A stretch of DNA of 64,000 nt from Clavelina lepadiformis (lineage: Eukaryota > Chordata > Ascidiacea > Aplousobranchia > Clavelinidae): the NCBI RefSeq assembly GCF_947623445.1, contig NC_135248.1, positions 15,571,820 to 15,635,819 of the forward strand, read 5' to 3'. A program made the position numbers and the translations under genes. Positions within the stretch are counted from its first letter, which is position 1. Every line of letters starts with the position of its first letter. This document shows positions 47,652 through 59,400 of the stretch, piece by piece. The notes beneath the pieces were generated by a model. That model was not told the origin of the DNA. It was given only the letters and a program-made list of their open reading frames with translations, and made no database searches.

Positions 47652-50600
47652 ATGTCACAAAGAAGCCAAAAGTATAAAAGAAAATCTGATAAATTCATTT
47701 CACAGCAGAGCAATGTCCCAGCATACATGAAATTTTCCAAGGAAGTTTCTTCAGCAACAGGAAAGTCCAAGTCCAACTTTACAACAAGTGGAATACATCA
47801 CGGAAGAAAGGGTCAGGTAGACTGGGAAGTCAATAATCTGCTAAACAGTGTTGCTGCAGATGACGAAAAAGCACAAAATCCCGAAGTTTTATCAGTGGAC
47901 AGTGATTTTGGAAGCTTAAACGGCGTTATGGACAGCCCGGAAGTGGAAAGCAATGTTTCATCACAAGATAAAGAGGTGGCGAAGAAATATAACGCAGATG
48001 TCACCACAGGCAAATCGACATTTTATGGGAGAAACACTTTCGGTAATATTTCTGCAAATTACTCCTATTGCACACCACCAGCCAACTCTGCTATATCAAG
48101 GTGTGAGAAAAAAGAACCGGAAAGAAAAAAGGGAAGCCAATTGTTGTCCCTTTATAACGAAGAGCGCGGTGTTGATTCAGCTCCAGTTACAGCAGGCCAC
48201 AATCAAGCCAGAAAAGAGCTTCATGGTCAATCGGCAGTGAATGGAGAAACCGGCCGACCAACTAGAATTTCCTCCAACACAAAGCCAGTGGTTGGGAATG
48301 GTAGAGAGGGGTTGCTGGGCAATGTTAAAGGACCAGCAGCATTGAGAAGTGGCGCAATCAGAGGACAGATTCATGTCGAAGATACAGACATGAAGTTCAC
48401 GGATTTGACACATAACAGGTTAAAACAATCCCTAGACCAGATTCATGGTCAGGCAAGTTCAAGGTCGCTTAGTGCCCCACTTACCCTCCCCCTGTCACTT
48501 TGTAACGGTGTCAGCCACAGCAGGATGAACTCAGCGCGGGATTTCAATGGCAATGGGTTCCTCTCATCGACATCGCCAACATTTAATGGCTGTCCATCGA
48601 ACCAGCTGTGCACTGCCCCATCGAATGAGCCTTCCATGCAAGCTGGCAGCAAGTACGATGCAGTGCTGCATGTCAAGGACGACATGTTGCAGGAAAAGGA
48701 ATCAGTAATATTAAAATTGCGCCTTCAGGTGGCCGCATTACAACATGAGGTGCAAGAAAGCAACGCTTCGTTGCGACAGGTTGTGTCAGTTTTATTGAAT
48801 TATCAAATAGTTAGTAGTAGTTAGTAATAGTTAGTAACACTTTAATAGTAACTCATTCATGCAAAGTAGTAGTAAATAGCATTTGCATGAAAAAACTTGT
48901 ATTTTGCTTGAAAGCTGTTATTAATTTCAAAGAATGTTTGTCAACTTTCAGCTGATGCAATCGCGAACGACTCCACCCAATAAGATGTTTACTGCTACGA
49001 CGATGCCAGAAAGTGCCGGTGGCAGAAATATTAATCTCCAGGTTTTCTTCAATTTTGAATAACTTGAAATTTAATTGCCAGAAAATCTTTGTAAATGTGA
49101 TCTGAGCAAGGGATTTTTTCCTTCAGGCTCAAAAGAAAATCCACGATCTTGAGCAAATGCTGGGAAAAGCAGAATCGAAAATGATTGACCTGAGCTCACA
49201 GCTTGAGCGTCTGAAGACAGAGCATGACGACGAGATGAAGAGAATTGAAATGGAGTTGAAAAAGAAAGACGAACTTTTAGCGGATTTCAAGAAAAAGCAG
49301 AAAAGCTCAACAGAGCGGCTGGAAAAGTATAAGAAGCGGGTGGAGAGTCTGGAACGATACCTCGGAGATTTGCCGACCATTGAGGAAAGCAACAAACTGA
49401 AGACTGAGGCAGACATGCTCGGAATTGAACAAGAAAACATGAGGATGGAGATAAGGACGTTAAAAGAAAAGTTGAGCGAGAAATCAAAATCTCTGAAGGA
49501 ATTTGAGTTTGAGCTGAATGAGAAGAAAGTTACGGAAATGAAACAATTAAACCAAATCGAAACCTTGGAAGAAGATCTTGCGAAATCAGAAAAATCAAAG
49601 CAAGAACTGGGTCGAAATGAACGGGACGATTTGGAGGTAAGTCACGCTGATCGCATCTTTGTGAATTCCTGATTAATCGCTCAATCTTAATTGGTTGCAG
49701 GAGCTCAGATTTCAAGTGGAACACCTCCTTAGAGAGAAAGAAGATGCCACTCGCCTGCTTTCTGGGAATGAGCGTAGAGTGAAAGCGCAGCATGAGAAGC
49801 AGCAAGAAAATGTCTCCAAACTTGAAATCCAGTTGGAAGAAGCAAAGGAAGTCTCAGAAAAACTTCGTCGGGAATTATTCTTAAAAAATCAGGCTGCCAG
49901 CAAGGTTATATGTTGTGCTAAGTAGAGTAGTGTTCGATGACTCATCATTAGAATGAAGTTCCGACTCTTGTTGTCTTCAAACCTCAGTCAGTGCTTTGTG
50001 AATTAACTTAGAGCCAGTTGATGAATATTTTGTGCGATTTGAAGGTGCAAGCGGCAATGATGAAGTTTTCCTCTCAAAACCAACAACTGGCAGAGGAGAA
50101 AACCTCCCTACTGGAGCGGGTACGTGACGATTGTGTCAATATCTATCTTTTTTATAGACATCACATAATTTTTGCTTCACTGCCAACACAATTTTAATTT
50201 AAACGAAAACTTTAATAAATTTGTTGTAAATTTATCACCCATGCAAGAAACTTCACTTTTTCAGATTAAATCACTGGAACACGTTCAAGTTAACTTGGAG
50301 GAAGAGACAAAAGCGAGTCTGAGACTCCACCGTGAGACCGACAACGCTGTCCACGACCTACAAGCAGTAGCGCAGGTGGTCGATGATAAAAGTTTAATGA
50401 ATAGAAATATCTCCGAAAGTTTGTGCACCGGGACCTTTTAATCATCTCAAACACCAGAATTATTCAATTTATTTGAAAGAATTCTAATCATGTAATTTTG
50501 ATAATTATTTAAGTTTGTTTGCTAAACACTGATTCCTAGACTCTAGTTATAGTGCACTGGGCTATTGTGTCTAGTATGGGCTGGTCCACACCCTTTTGTG

Positions 50601-50954
50601 TCTGGTGCTCATTTTATGCTCGTGCTTATTATATGGGACCATTTATGATATAAATGGTCACTCAGATTGCTGATATTTTCGTTAATGCTCCGATAAAATG
50701 ACCAGGTGCTGATGCAGACAGCGCAAGGGTCTGATCCGAACATCTCGGCCCTGCTCGGAGTGAGAAGTGACCCGTGTGTGGGGGTCATGGACCACCACAG
50801 CGATGATAGAAGCAGGGGCGGTCATCTTTCTGTGGAAGAAACAAACAAGAAGTTGATCGAGGTTCGCCAATTGAGGAGAGACATCGACCAACTTCGAACG
50901 ATGCTTTCAAATAAATACGCGGAGACAATCGGCGACAATTGCATCTCGCAGTGA
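47652..50954 (+). CDS. CEP85: CEP85/CEP85L orthologue (centrosomal coiled-coil protein)
   Basis: Vertebrate CEP85 acts at centrosomes with STIL/PLK4 in centriole duplication and restrains NEK2; CEP85L is its paralogue. Seven in-frame exons: 47652-48779, 48952-49041, 49127-49636, 49701-49904, 50045-50119, 50265-50375 and 50706-50954 (stop TGA), 2367 nt, 788 aa (human CEP85 about 760). The first exon codes a low-complexity Ser/Asn-rich N-terminal half (residues 1-376), and coiled coil runs from about 330 onward. Diagnostic matches: VESLERYLGDLPTIEE (human IETLERYLADLPTLED) near residue 480; MQTAQGSDPNISALLGV (human VTQRAQGHDPNLSLLLGI); and the C-terminal QLRRDIDQLRTMLSNKYAET then GDNCISQ (human QLRRDIEDLRTTMSDRYAQD then GENCVTQ). 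Tunicates split before the vertebrate CEP85/CEP85L duplication, so this may represent both. Confidence 0.92.
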
Positions 50955-52437
50955 TCGCACCCACTACAGCATTTCTTTAACAATTTATATTATTTCGTTG
51001 TGAGCCGTCGACAATGTGCACAGATATTGCTGCTACCGCGTGCTTGGTTGTCCTGGAATTTCTCAACACGCCAATAGTGCTACCCACCTAATGACACTCT
51101 TTTCCGTTTATTTATTTCCTATAGACGCGCTGCATTTACGAAGCCTTATATTTGCGTTGTTCTACTATTTTTCTGAAGCTTGTCATAGCAAGAGCGCCGG
51201 CGATATATTGTTTGCGCGTTCAACTTTCGTCAAAACTTTTTAAAAAATATTTTCAATGTCTTGTAGGTTTTTAAATGTGCAAGTTTGAATGTTTCCATTT
51301 CTAAATTTATTGTTTTCAATCGACAATATCATGGTCTGTGCGCAGGGTTCAATCCATGCTGTCGACCGCCCGAATATTTATGGCCGCCGCCTTCTTAGCA
51401 TTCCTATGACACCGCATTACCTCTATGACGTGTTACAAGCAAGAGCTGACCTTCCATTGCAGGTCACGTGACCATTAAACATTGCTCTGAACTGTGAGTT
51501 CGTTCTCGTCGTAAGTTGAACAAAATAAATATATTCAAATGCGCTTAATAATGTAAAGCCAGGCAAGCCGAGTCCGATAAATCTCTGGGTTGTTAATCTG
51601 CCACCTGCCAAATCCCGTTGTTATTATTTCCCCGTGGTCTCAATGATTTTTGTTATTTTTATTGCTAAGTTGCGGATTAACGGCTGACTTCCTGTCAATC
51701 AACGACAGGCAGAATTTTCACCGTGAATCGGGGCTTAATACAACAGAGTGGTGTCTTGTACGCCGTCGCCTCTGCACGAAGTCGTTTCATGCCGTCCGTC
51801 CGTCAGCAACTACGACGATACAGTTTGCGATTCGAGAGAATTTTCCTGTCAGGTTTCATTTATTACGAGTTTAATTTAATTTATAAACAATCGACCCATC
51901 AACATCATGCGCAAGATAAAGGCGCAAAGTAACATTCGTAAACAGAATAATTACCAATAAAAGGCGGTCCAGCGCCCAACCAATATTATCTTACAACGAA
52001 AACCAGTTTCCAACAACAGCCTTGAATGGGTGGGGGCGTGTTCTTATTGTGCCCGACTTGTCAAACAATCTCTCCACTGTTTCCTACACAAGCGACCATC
52101 TGTGACATGGAAAACATTATGTCGTAAACAAAGACGCTTTGTTTTAATTTGAGGGGGAACTCGATTATAATGACGACGTCCTTAGTGAGGTCGTGAACAA
52201 CAATGGAAAACTCGAATGACGAAATATTTTTGCTATTTTGTACCCAAAGGAACAAAACGCACAACTGTCGTGAGCTATGATACCGCCACATACGAAGATG
52301 GCGGTAGCGGCATAAAACATTGAAGTAACAAAATTTGTTTTCAAGAAAAGAATTTGTAAAATAACGTGAATCTGCTCACACCAAGACCTTGATTTGCTGC
52401 AAAAATCCAGCAAGTCTATACTACGTGACGTCATCGC
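50955..52437. other. Intergenic between CEP85 and the convergent GDI gene
   Basis: This holds the 3' ends of two convergent genes. An AATAAA at 51524-51529 could serve CEP85, though it is 570 nt from the stop. I see no further gene. Confidence 0.4.
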
Positions 52438-53691
52438 TTACGTAGGAAATTTCTTTTCGGTTATTTTTTCGTAAAGTGACGTAACATCGTCCATGGCTGT
52501 CTCCCAGGTCATTGTGGCGTCATAAGATTTGGAAATAAATATCCTGCTTTTCTTGTCACCCTCTAGCGGAACGCAGTAATCATGAACCTTTGTCATTTTG
52601 GCGGTGATTTGACCCAGAAGGTCAAGCCCCGGCTTTAAAGCTTCGTCCGGGTTTGAACTTTGAACTATGGCGGACACGATGGCCACATACATCCCCGCAG
52701 GCGATACTTTATGCTTCGAACCAACCACGCTGACGTAGATATCGTCACGTTGTTCTGACGTAGCTGGCGGTACAACAACGTAATGGGAGTGTGAGGTCGT
52801 GGCCCCGGGGGTAGGGTGGTTTAGAACGCAGAAAGCGCGAGCAATCTTAGCGGTTGATTTCACCATATCAGGAAAGTAACTGGGTTCGGCGATGATCGTA
52901 GGTGCGCCTGCAGTGACGCCAGAGGCGGAGACATAAACGAGACCATCTCGTTTCTTGACCCAGTCGAGAGGCCGATTGAGCATAGAGCGCCCCCCTGCGC
53001 TCTTAATTACCTTCTGCAAGCTCTGAATCAGCTCTCCGAGTCCGAAAAGCGGGAAATGGAGCGCTGTAGAGCGGTGGGGAGTCGGCACATCACAGAATCT
53101 CCGAACTTGGTCCAGCATCGCTTCGCTACTTTTGTAGCCGCCGGTGAACACGTGGTCAATCATGAGTTTGCAACTCGAACCCAGCTTGTAGAGCTCAAAC
53201 ACGCCATCAGGCGATGGTAGATGACGTTGTTTGTTCTCACTAAAGCGGCGATTTCGCGCAAATTCCAAAAATTGATGAAAACTTTCCTTTTCTGAGGTTG
53301 GTATGAAGTTGCACGCCATTACCTGTTGTGCAGAAATCGGAACTTTAATAAGACTGCCGCTAAATGTCAGAAAAACATCGTGCAAGGGTTCTGTGTCAAT
53401 TTTCACCCCGATGTATTCCAAGAGTGACACCATGCGGTCTTTTCCGACAAAGAATTTGGTCACCAGGTCAACATTCCAAAATCCTTTGTGCTTAGCATTG
53501 AGTTTTGTTTGAAAAGCGGCTTCAAGTTCCTCCAAACAACTGATGCAGCCATTTGCTCCTCCGCTGAATCGTTCACGATCAAGCTGTAAAACCTTTTTTC
53601 CTTCTTTGGCCAAAATCCCCCCCAAAATACATTCCGTGAAACCTGTTCCCAAAATAATGACGTCATACTTCTCAGCCGTGTCCATTTTCAA
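52438..53691 (-). CDS. Intronless divergent Rab GDP-dissociation inhibitor
   Basis: Rab GDI extracts prenylated, GDP-bound Rab GTPases from membranes and keeps them soluble for recycling. This single open frame of 417 codons has two in-frame ATGs at the start (MKMDTAEKYD); the second aligns with the usual GDI start. Residues 8-25 give the dinucleotide-fold motif YDVIILGTGFTECILGG (human YDVIVLGTGLTECILSG). Later matches are FWNVDLVTKFFVGKDRMVSL, LFGLGELIQ, SMLNRPLDWV, AEPSYFPDMV, IARAFCVLNHP and SYDATMTWE. It is about 30 residues shorter than vertebrate GDI at the C-terminus. Some Rab-binding-platform residues differ: YGGESSSITPLEEL is here SGGANGCISCLEEL. All neighbouring genes are rich in introns and this one has none, which suggests a retrocopy that has stayed open under selection. 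REP/CHM is excluded by length. No minus-strand poly(A) signal was settled. Confidence 0.88.
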   Translation of the reverse strand: MKMDTAEKYDVIILGTGFTECILGGILAKEGKKVLQLDRERFSGGANGCISCLEELEAAFQTKLNAKHKGFWNVDLVTKFFVGKDRMVSLLEYIGVKIDTEPLHDVFLTFSGSLIKVPISAQQVMACNFIPTSEKESFHQFLEFARNRRFSENKQRHLPSPDGVFELYKLGSSCKLMIDHVFTGGYKSSEAMLDQVRRFCDVPTPHRSTALHFPLFGLGELIQSLQKVIKSAGGRSMLNRPLDWVKKRDGLVYVSASGVTAGAPTIIAEPSYFPDMVKSTAKIARAFCVLNHPTPGATTSHSHYVVVPPATSEQRDDIYVSVVGSKHKVSPAGMYVAIVSAIVQSSNPDEALKPGLDLLGQITAKMTKVHDYCVPLEGDKKSRIFISKSYDATMTWETAMDDVTSLYEKITEKKFPT

Positions 53692-56444
53692 TATTTTACA
53701 AGCAGCAGTATAATAAGTGAAAGCCTAAGTACCTGCCTAATACCAGATTTTCACCTTTCAAATTTTTAAACTTTAAACGTTCTTTGTAACCTATATCTTT
53801 GCCTTTCTCTGATAAAAAGGTTTTAGCCATGGCACCTTCTAAGCTGAACTAATGTAACCTGACCAAGAAATGGCCGTTTCCTCTCACAAAGTAGACATCT
53901 AAGTTTTCAACCCTGGTGTTGTGGACAGTGTGAATCTATTTGATAAACTTAACCACTTCTGCTATTGGAATTTATAACGAAGCGAGGCAATTACAAAATC
54001 AACCAGAATAGAAGCCGACAGATTTCATTGTGATCGACAAACAATGGGATGTGCGCCTTCTTGCTCTTGACATCCCGTCGGCCACGTTATTGCGCGGCAG
54101 ACCCAATGAACAATTTATGCAGCGTTGGTTGAATCGTCAACTGCCATGCACTTCCGCGACCTCCACCAATACAGCACGTCTGCTTAACACCCAGCTCCTG
54201 AAACGTAGGCTTTGCACTGGATTGGTTTTACGGCTCAAGCAGCTTTACTGGGTTGATTCGAGTCTGTCTGATGTCACATGATTTCAAATATGACGTCATA
54301 CCTGAGAGCATTACAGGAAATGGACAATTTGGCACAAAATGTCAAAATTATCTTGCTTCACGTTGTTTAAACCTTAGGTAGCTCGCAAATTATAAAACGA
54401 TAAAGGTTTCGATCTTGCACTTACCAGCTGCAGCAAGATGATTCTGGTTAAATCCTCTTTGCTATTGTAATGGATTTACTTATATGCAATTAACTATTCT
54501 TTAAAGTTTGATTTCCGCTTAATGCTTGTTATGTTTTCTTATATTCTTGTTTTGTGCATTTACAAGTAATGAAAGACCAAAATATATGTTCAAATAAAAA
54601 AAACTGTTGTTTCAAATTTGCTCAATTATAAGATGTTTATGTTAATGGCACTGTTGTGTCCATGGCGACCACACACACTGCAAAGTTGGTGGTTTGAATT
54701 GTAATTGTTTCACAAAATTTAGGTTTTTAACCAAAAGAGTTTTTTAAAAGTGTAGGCCTAGTATAGTTTGAGGCAACCAAGAAATTTTGCCTAAACCGAG
54801 AATGGCTGATCAGGTAATATTTACATAGCTGCAATACTAAACTATATAAGCCTAGGAAATGTTGAAAAATGAGAATTACAGAATGTTTGAAATTTTGATT
54901 TGTAGCTAGGCTAGTTTATGTCCATGATAACCGAGCTTAGACCTAGGCTATATTCGTGTTGGGAATTCTTGTTTTCTATCAAGTCGGTATACGTTTTATT
55001 TTGATCTATCGACAGTCGCCAACATACAGGCAGAGCTGTCACGGCGCTATCGGACTGCAAAGTAGGCTATAGGTACTCGTACTGCAGTTTTCGACGCAAA
55101 ATCGTGCCCCTACTGCAGCGCTGGGAAGTTTGTTTTCTGTGCACTGGATAAATGCACCAATAACAATATTGCTATTCGTTGGCACATTTATCTTGCGCAG
55201 TTAAAGCAAACTTTCCAGCTGGGTGTAAACGCCTAGAAAGGAATTTTCATATTTAGACGTTTGGTTAATTTCAAAAAGCTGCTTTTCCCTTTGAACGTAC
55301 AGTATAGTGTGATTCTGTGCTAGAACTTGGTGTGCTGATTTGCCATGGTGGGCACTCTATGCCATTACATAATCCAAAAAAAGTGGGAGAACATCGCTTT
55401 GTTAAGTCACGATGATGATGACCTGACCCGAGTTAAAAGATGATTTAATGAAATCTTTCTTAAAGTAACATAATAAACCAAGTGACGCATTACCATGATT
55501 ACATTTCTTGGTCCTACATTATCTGATCCTACATTACCACGTTTCAAACAATTGGATAAATGTAATCAAACCATAACCTGCTCACTTTTGTTAAACAAGC
55601 CAGGAAAAAAAGTTTCCAGTTTTTGGAATAAAATTTTGAAACGTCGTATACAACAACTTTGCTATATTACTTGCTTATCATGTGATTTGCAAGGATCAAT
55701 CAAGCTTTTCTGATAAAAAAGGACAATTTAGCATTGTTGATTTTACCCTTGAGTTGGTACATTGGGCCCCCTTTTGTAGCAGGGCCCAATTTCAAAAAAT
55801 CGGCCTAAAGCCTGTCCACAAGTTTGATAATTATAGCAAGGTGGCACGGCCACAAAGCAGCCAACCTTGACACTGACATACCATTGGACAAATGTGGAAC
55901 TCGCACCAGATTCATTAACCTTTTTTATATTCACACTGATTTATGGTAAATAAACAAACAATTGAGTCTTTATTGCACACCATCACTACAAAAGATGTGT
56001 CTTTGCATGCACGATTTCAAGTCGAAAACTGTCGTACTATCCAGTGAACGTGCTGAACTTCTTCATCTTAACGCCCTTTTATAATAAACAAACCAGGCTG
56101 CTTGAACACAGAATTATGGCTTTAACGCAAAAATTTGTGTCTTTGCACGCCTGATTTCTTGTCGAAACGTAAAAAACGTTCTGTTCTCTTTTGTTCTGTT
56201 AGAATCAATTGAACTCAGTTAACCTCAACTTTTTAACGTTAAGAACCTCATTTGATATTTGGACCAATCACGCGCAAGAATAACATAATGGAAGTTTAGT
56301 GCAAACTAAAGTAATTGTGAAGATAAAGTTATTTGTTTATTTATCGGCCGTTAAACCTCTGACGATTGATTTATTTCATGATTTGTCAACCTCGCCTGGA
56401 GCGGTGGTTGTCATGATATTTACGTTTTGCTCCAATTGTTTCAG
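53692..56444. other. Intergenic and upstream part of CCDC96
   Basis: No supported gene. A perfect TGACGTCA lies at 54291, 600 bp upstream of the GDI start, and another at 53658 inside the GDI coding sequence. The region contains a dispersed repeat at 55970-56175. The first coding exon of CCDC96 should lie here or just before 56445 but was not identified. Confidence 0.4.
55970..56175. repeat. Dispersed repeat, relative of 46500-46760
   Basis: It contains two copies of the 'gtgtctttgca.gc' phrase (near 55997 and 56139), separated by a block with 'cttcatcttaacgcccttttataataaa'. The same words occur at 46500-46760. Confidence 0.6.
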
Positions 56445-59400
56445 GAGGAAAACAATCTTTCGGAGGCAGAGCAACCTGAAGTGGAAGCAGGTACGGCCAG
56501 GGTCAAACAGGATAAGACGTTCACAGTTAATGGAAGATGAAAAAAATAACAATTTTCTTCACCGCCAGCTCACAATCATTCTACGCCATGCTGTTAAAAG
56601 TGATTTTTCCTTAAGAAAGCAAATTACCAACCAACTTGTGTGTTTAGAGGTAATTCCCCCAAATGAGGAGAAGGAGATTCAAGGGGAAGTGCTTGAGGAG
56701 CAAGCAGGGTCGGGCACAGAAGTAGAAGGAACAGGAGGGGCAGGAACAGAGGAGCCTGGGAAAGAAGACATGCCCCAAGAACCACCAGGTGATGTTGAAG
56801 AGCAGCAAGATGGACTAGAGTGAGCGAGAATATATTTGGTGACAAAATAATTTCATAAAATGACGAACTTTTTACAAAATGTCTTCACAGACTAAGTGTT
56901 GATTCTTCTAAATTAAAGGAAATTCTGATTCGTAATGTTTAAAATAGTTTTGCTTGTCCATACAGAATTTTGAGTTCATTCACCCGTGTTTTCAGATTAT
57001 GTTTGACTTTTTAATATTTACGGATGGAATTTTAAAAAACACATATATATAAAGATGCCATAGAAATATCAAATTTTTGCAATCTAATTTTCTATTTCCA
57101 TTGATACGTCTTCATTAAACATTTGAAGCAAACATTAGAACATGACTGAGCAAGTTGTATTTTAAGAGTAGAATGACCTTCTTGGAAACTTTGACTTAAT
57201 TTTTTCTCAGAACAAAGGAAGAAGTCGTTGCCGAAAATGCAACAGAAGAGCTCGTACTTCCTACGCAAGGTGATGGATTAAATTATCTATCTTTTGCCAT
57301 TAACTGTTTCACTGAGAGTAAGATGGTAACTATCACTTTACAATTAACACATAAAACTGCAAACAATCAATGGATTTAAAAGGTTGCGAGGTCACAGAGA
57401 CTTTTAATTTGCTGCAAGTGTGCTACAAAATTTAGATGATGATAACTTGTTAGAGTGCTATGGTGGTTATTATTAAATAATTAATAAAACAATTACTGGT
57501 CGCTGTTGTATTAGCTGAGGAGTCTGCAGCACCCACTAATGTTGAGGCTATGGTAGAGGAAGCCACTGAGAGCCCTCAAGTGGCGGTTGAGCCGATTTCA
57601 AGAGATCAAACTCCTCCGTTAGTTGTAGATGAACCAGCGAAAGATGATGGGGAGTTACCCGACGACCTTCCACAACCCGGAACCCCAGAAAGACAAGGTA
57701 CATCCTGACCAGTAGTGACCAGTAATGAAATAGTTTTACTTTACAGATCTACTTAAGTAGGTTTCTTCTACTTTGGCTGCTTACTTAAGTAGTTTTGTTC
57801 ACGGGGACTTATACTTTTAGTGTTTATTTACTTTAAGTATCATAGTTTTCAAGCTAAAAGTAACATACTTCAATGGGTTTACCAAATGCTGAAGTAGAAA
57901 GTAGTCTATGTTTTAGTTTGAAGATAATTTGTAGTAATTTTCATTTGAAAATACGTTTGCACAAAGCATTTATATACAACTGGTCTACAGTTTGACTTGC
58001 GCTCATTTTACGTAACAATGCTCTGACGAAGGACAAAAGTATGTCGGAAACTATTTCGCTACATATGCCTTTGTAACGTTTGTAACTGATCTTGACACTG
58101 TGTGATATTTAGCGGTAGGTTTGCTACATGTATGCTCGTAAATATTGTTATTTTTGTGATCATAGAACAATGAATAATATTTATTAACACTGTAATTGTT
58201 GCTAAAGAATGAGCATTGTTTCAACGAAATTATGCAATAGACAGTGTGACGGACATGGAGGAGTTGTTGATGGATGAAGAGGAGGAGGAAAGTCTGCCTC
58301 AGTACAACCGTGAGGAATTGTTGCAGAAGTACCAGGTGTTGGAGTCATGCATGTAGCGCAGGGGTGGGCAAACTTTTTGTACTGAGGGCCACATTTGAAA
58401 AAATGTTGCAGCCGGGGGGGCCGCACACTCTCATTACAAAGTAGGAAAATTTACCCGGTGTGTAAATAAACGCATATTCATATTAAACACAATTTTTGTA
58501 TTTCACACTCAGTTACGTTTAAAGCTATGCAATCATGATCACCGTATTTGTATTTTATGATCAAACAATTGAATCAAACAATGCGTGAGAAGTGTACGGC
58601 TAGTTGCTGAGAGCATGTTGCAATACATGCGCGACTGACGTGTGTGTGTTTACGCACTGAAAGTGAAGAGAAAAACACACTCGTAAAGGGAATAATATTT
58701 TGTCATGTAACCTGTTTAATTAAAACAATAAGTGATGAGTAGGAGTTTCTGCAAGTGCCGGCGGGCCGTAGTTTGCCCACCCCTGATGTAGCGCATTCCA
58801 TCGACATTTCAAGCTGGTTTGTGGTTTGTTAACGTCATTGTTTCACTTTGCAGGCGGCTTTGCATGAACGGGAGCAGTTAAATCAACAAAATCGTGCTCT
58901 TCAACACAAACTTGCCGAGTACTTCCGCAAAAAGAAAACTGAAGAAGTGAGACAGGAAGTGGATAAGAACGTCACAGACCAAGAACAAAGGTCATTGTTC
59001 GCTGCTTCAGTCTTCAAATCGAGGGTTTCCATTTAAAATTGAGTGATTGTCAGGTATTTGAAATACGTGGGCAACCTGGACGAACTACGGCAGCAGCAGG
59101 CAGGGGAGCAGGAGGCGTACAACGAGCAGCTTGACGAGATGAAAGCGAGGAAGGCGGAGAAGCAGAGCCGGGTGGAGGAGGAATGGAGCAAGGCGGTAGA
59201 GTTTAAGCGCGCCGCCGCAACCGCCGCCATAAACAGCCGCTCAGGAAGACCGATAGCTCCGAAGGTTTTCACCATTGAACACTTTCACTGCAGTTGTTCT
59301 TGTTCCAGCGTTAAATGGGTGGCGGCATTGTTGCTTGTTTTCTTGCAGGATATCGAGTTGTATGAAGCGAATGAACGCAAGAAAGAGGCCGAAGTATCCC

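Noticed and set aside
54030-54281. 83-codon open frame upstream of GDI
   Set aside because: It lacks an ATG start and any domain or exon signals.
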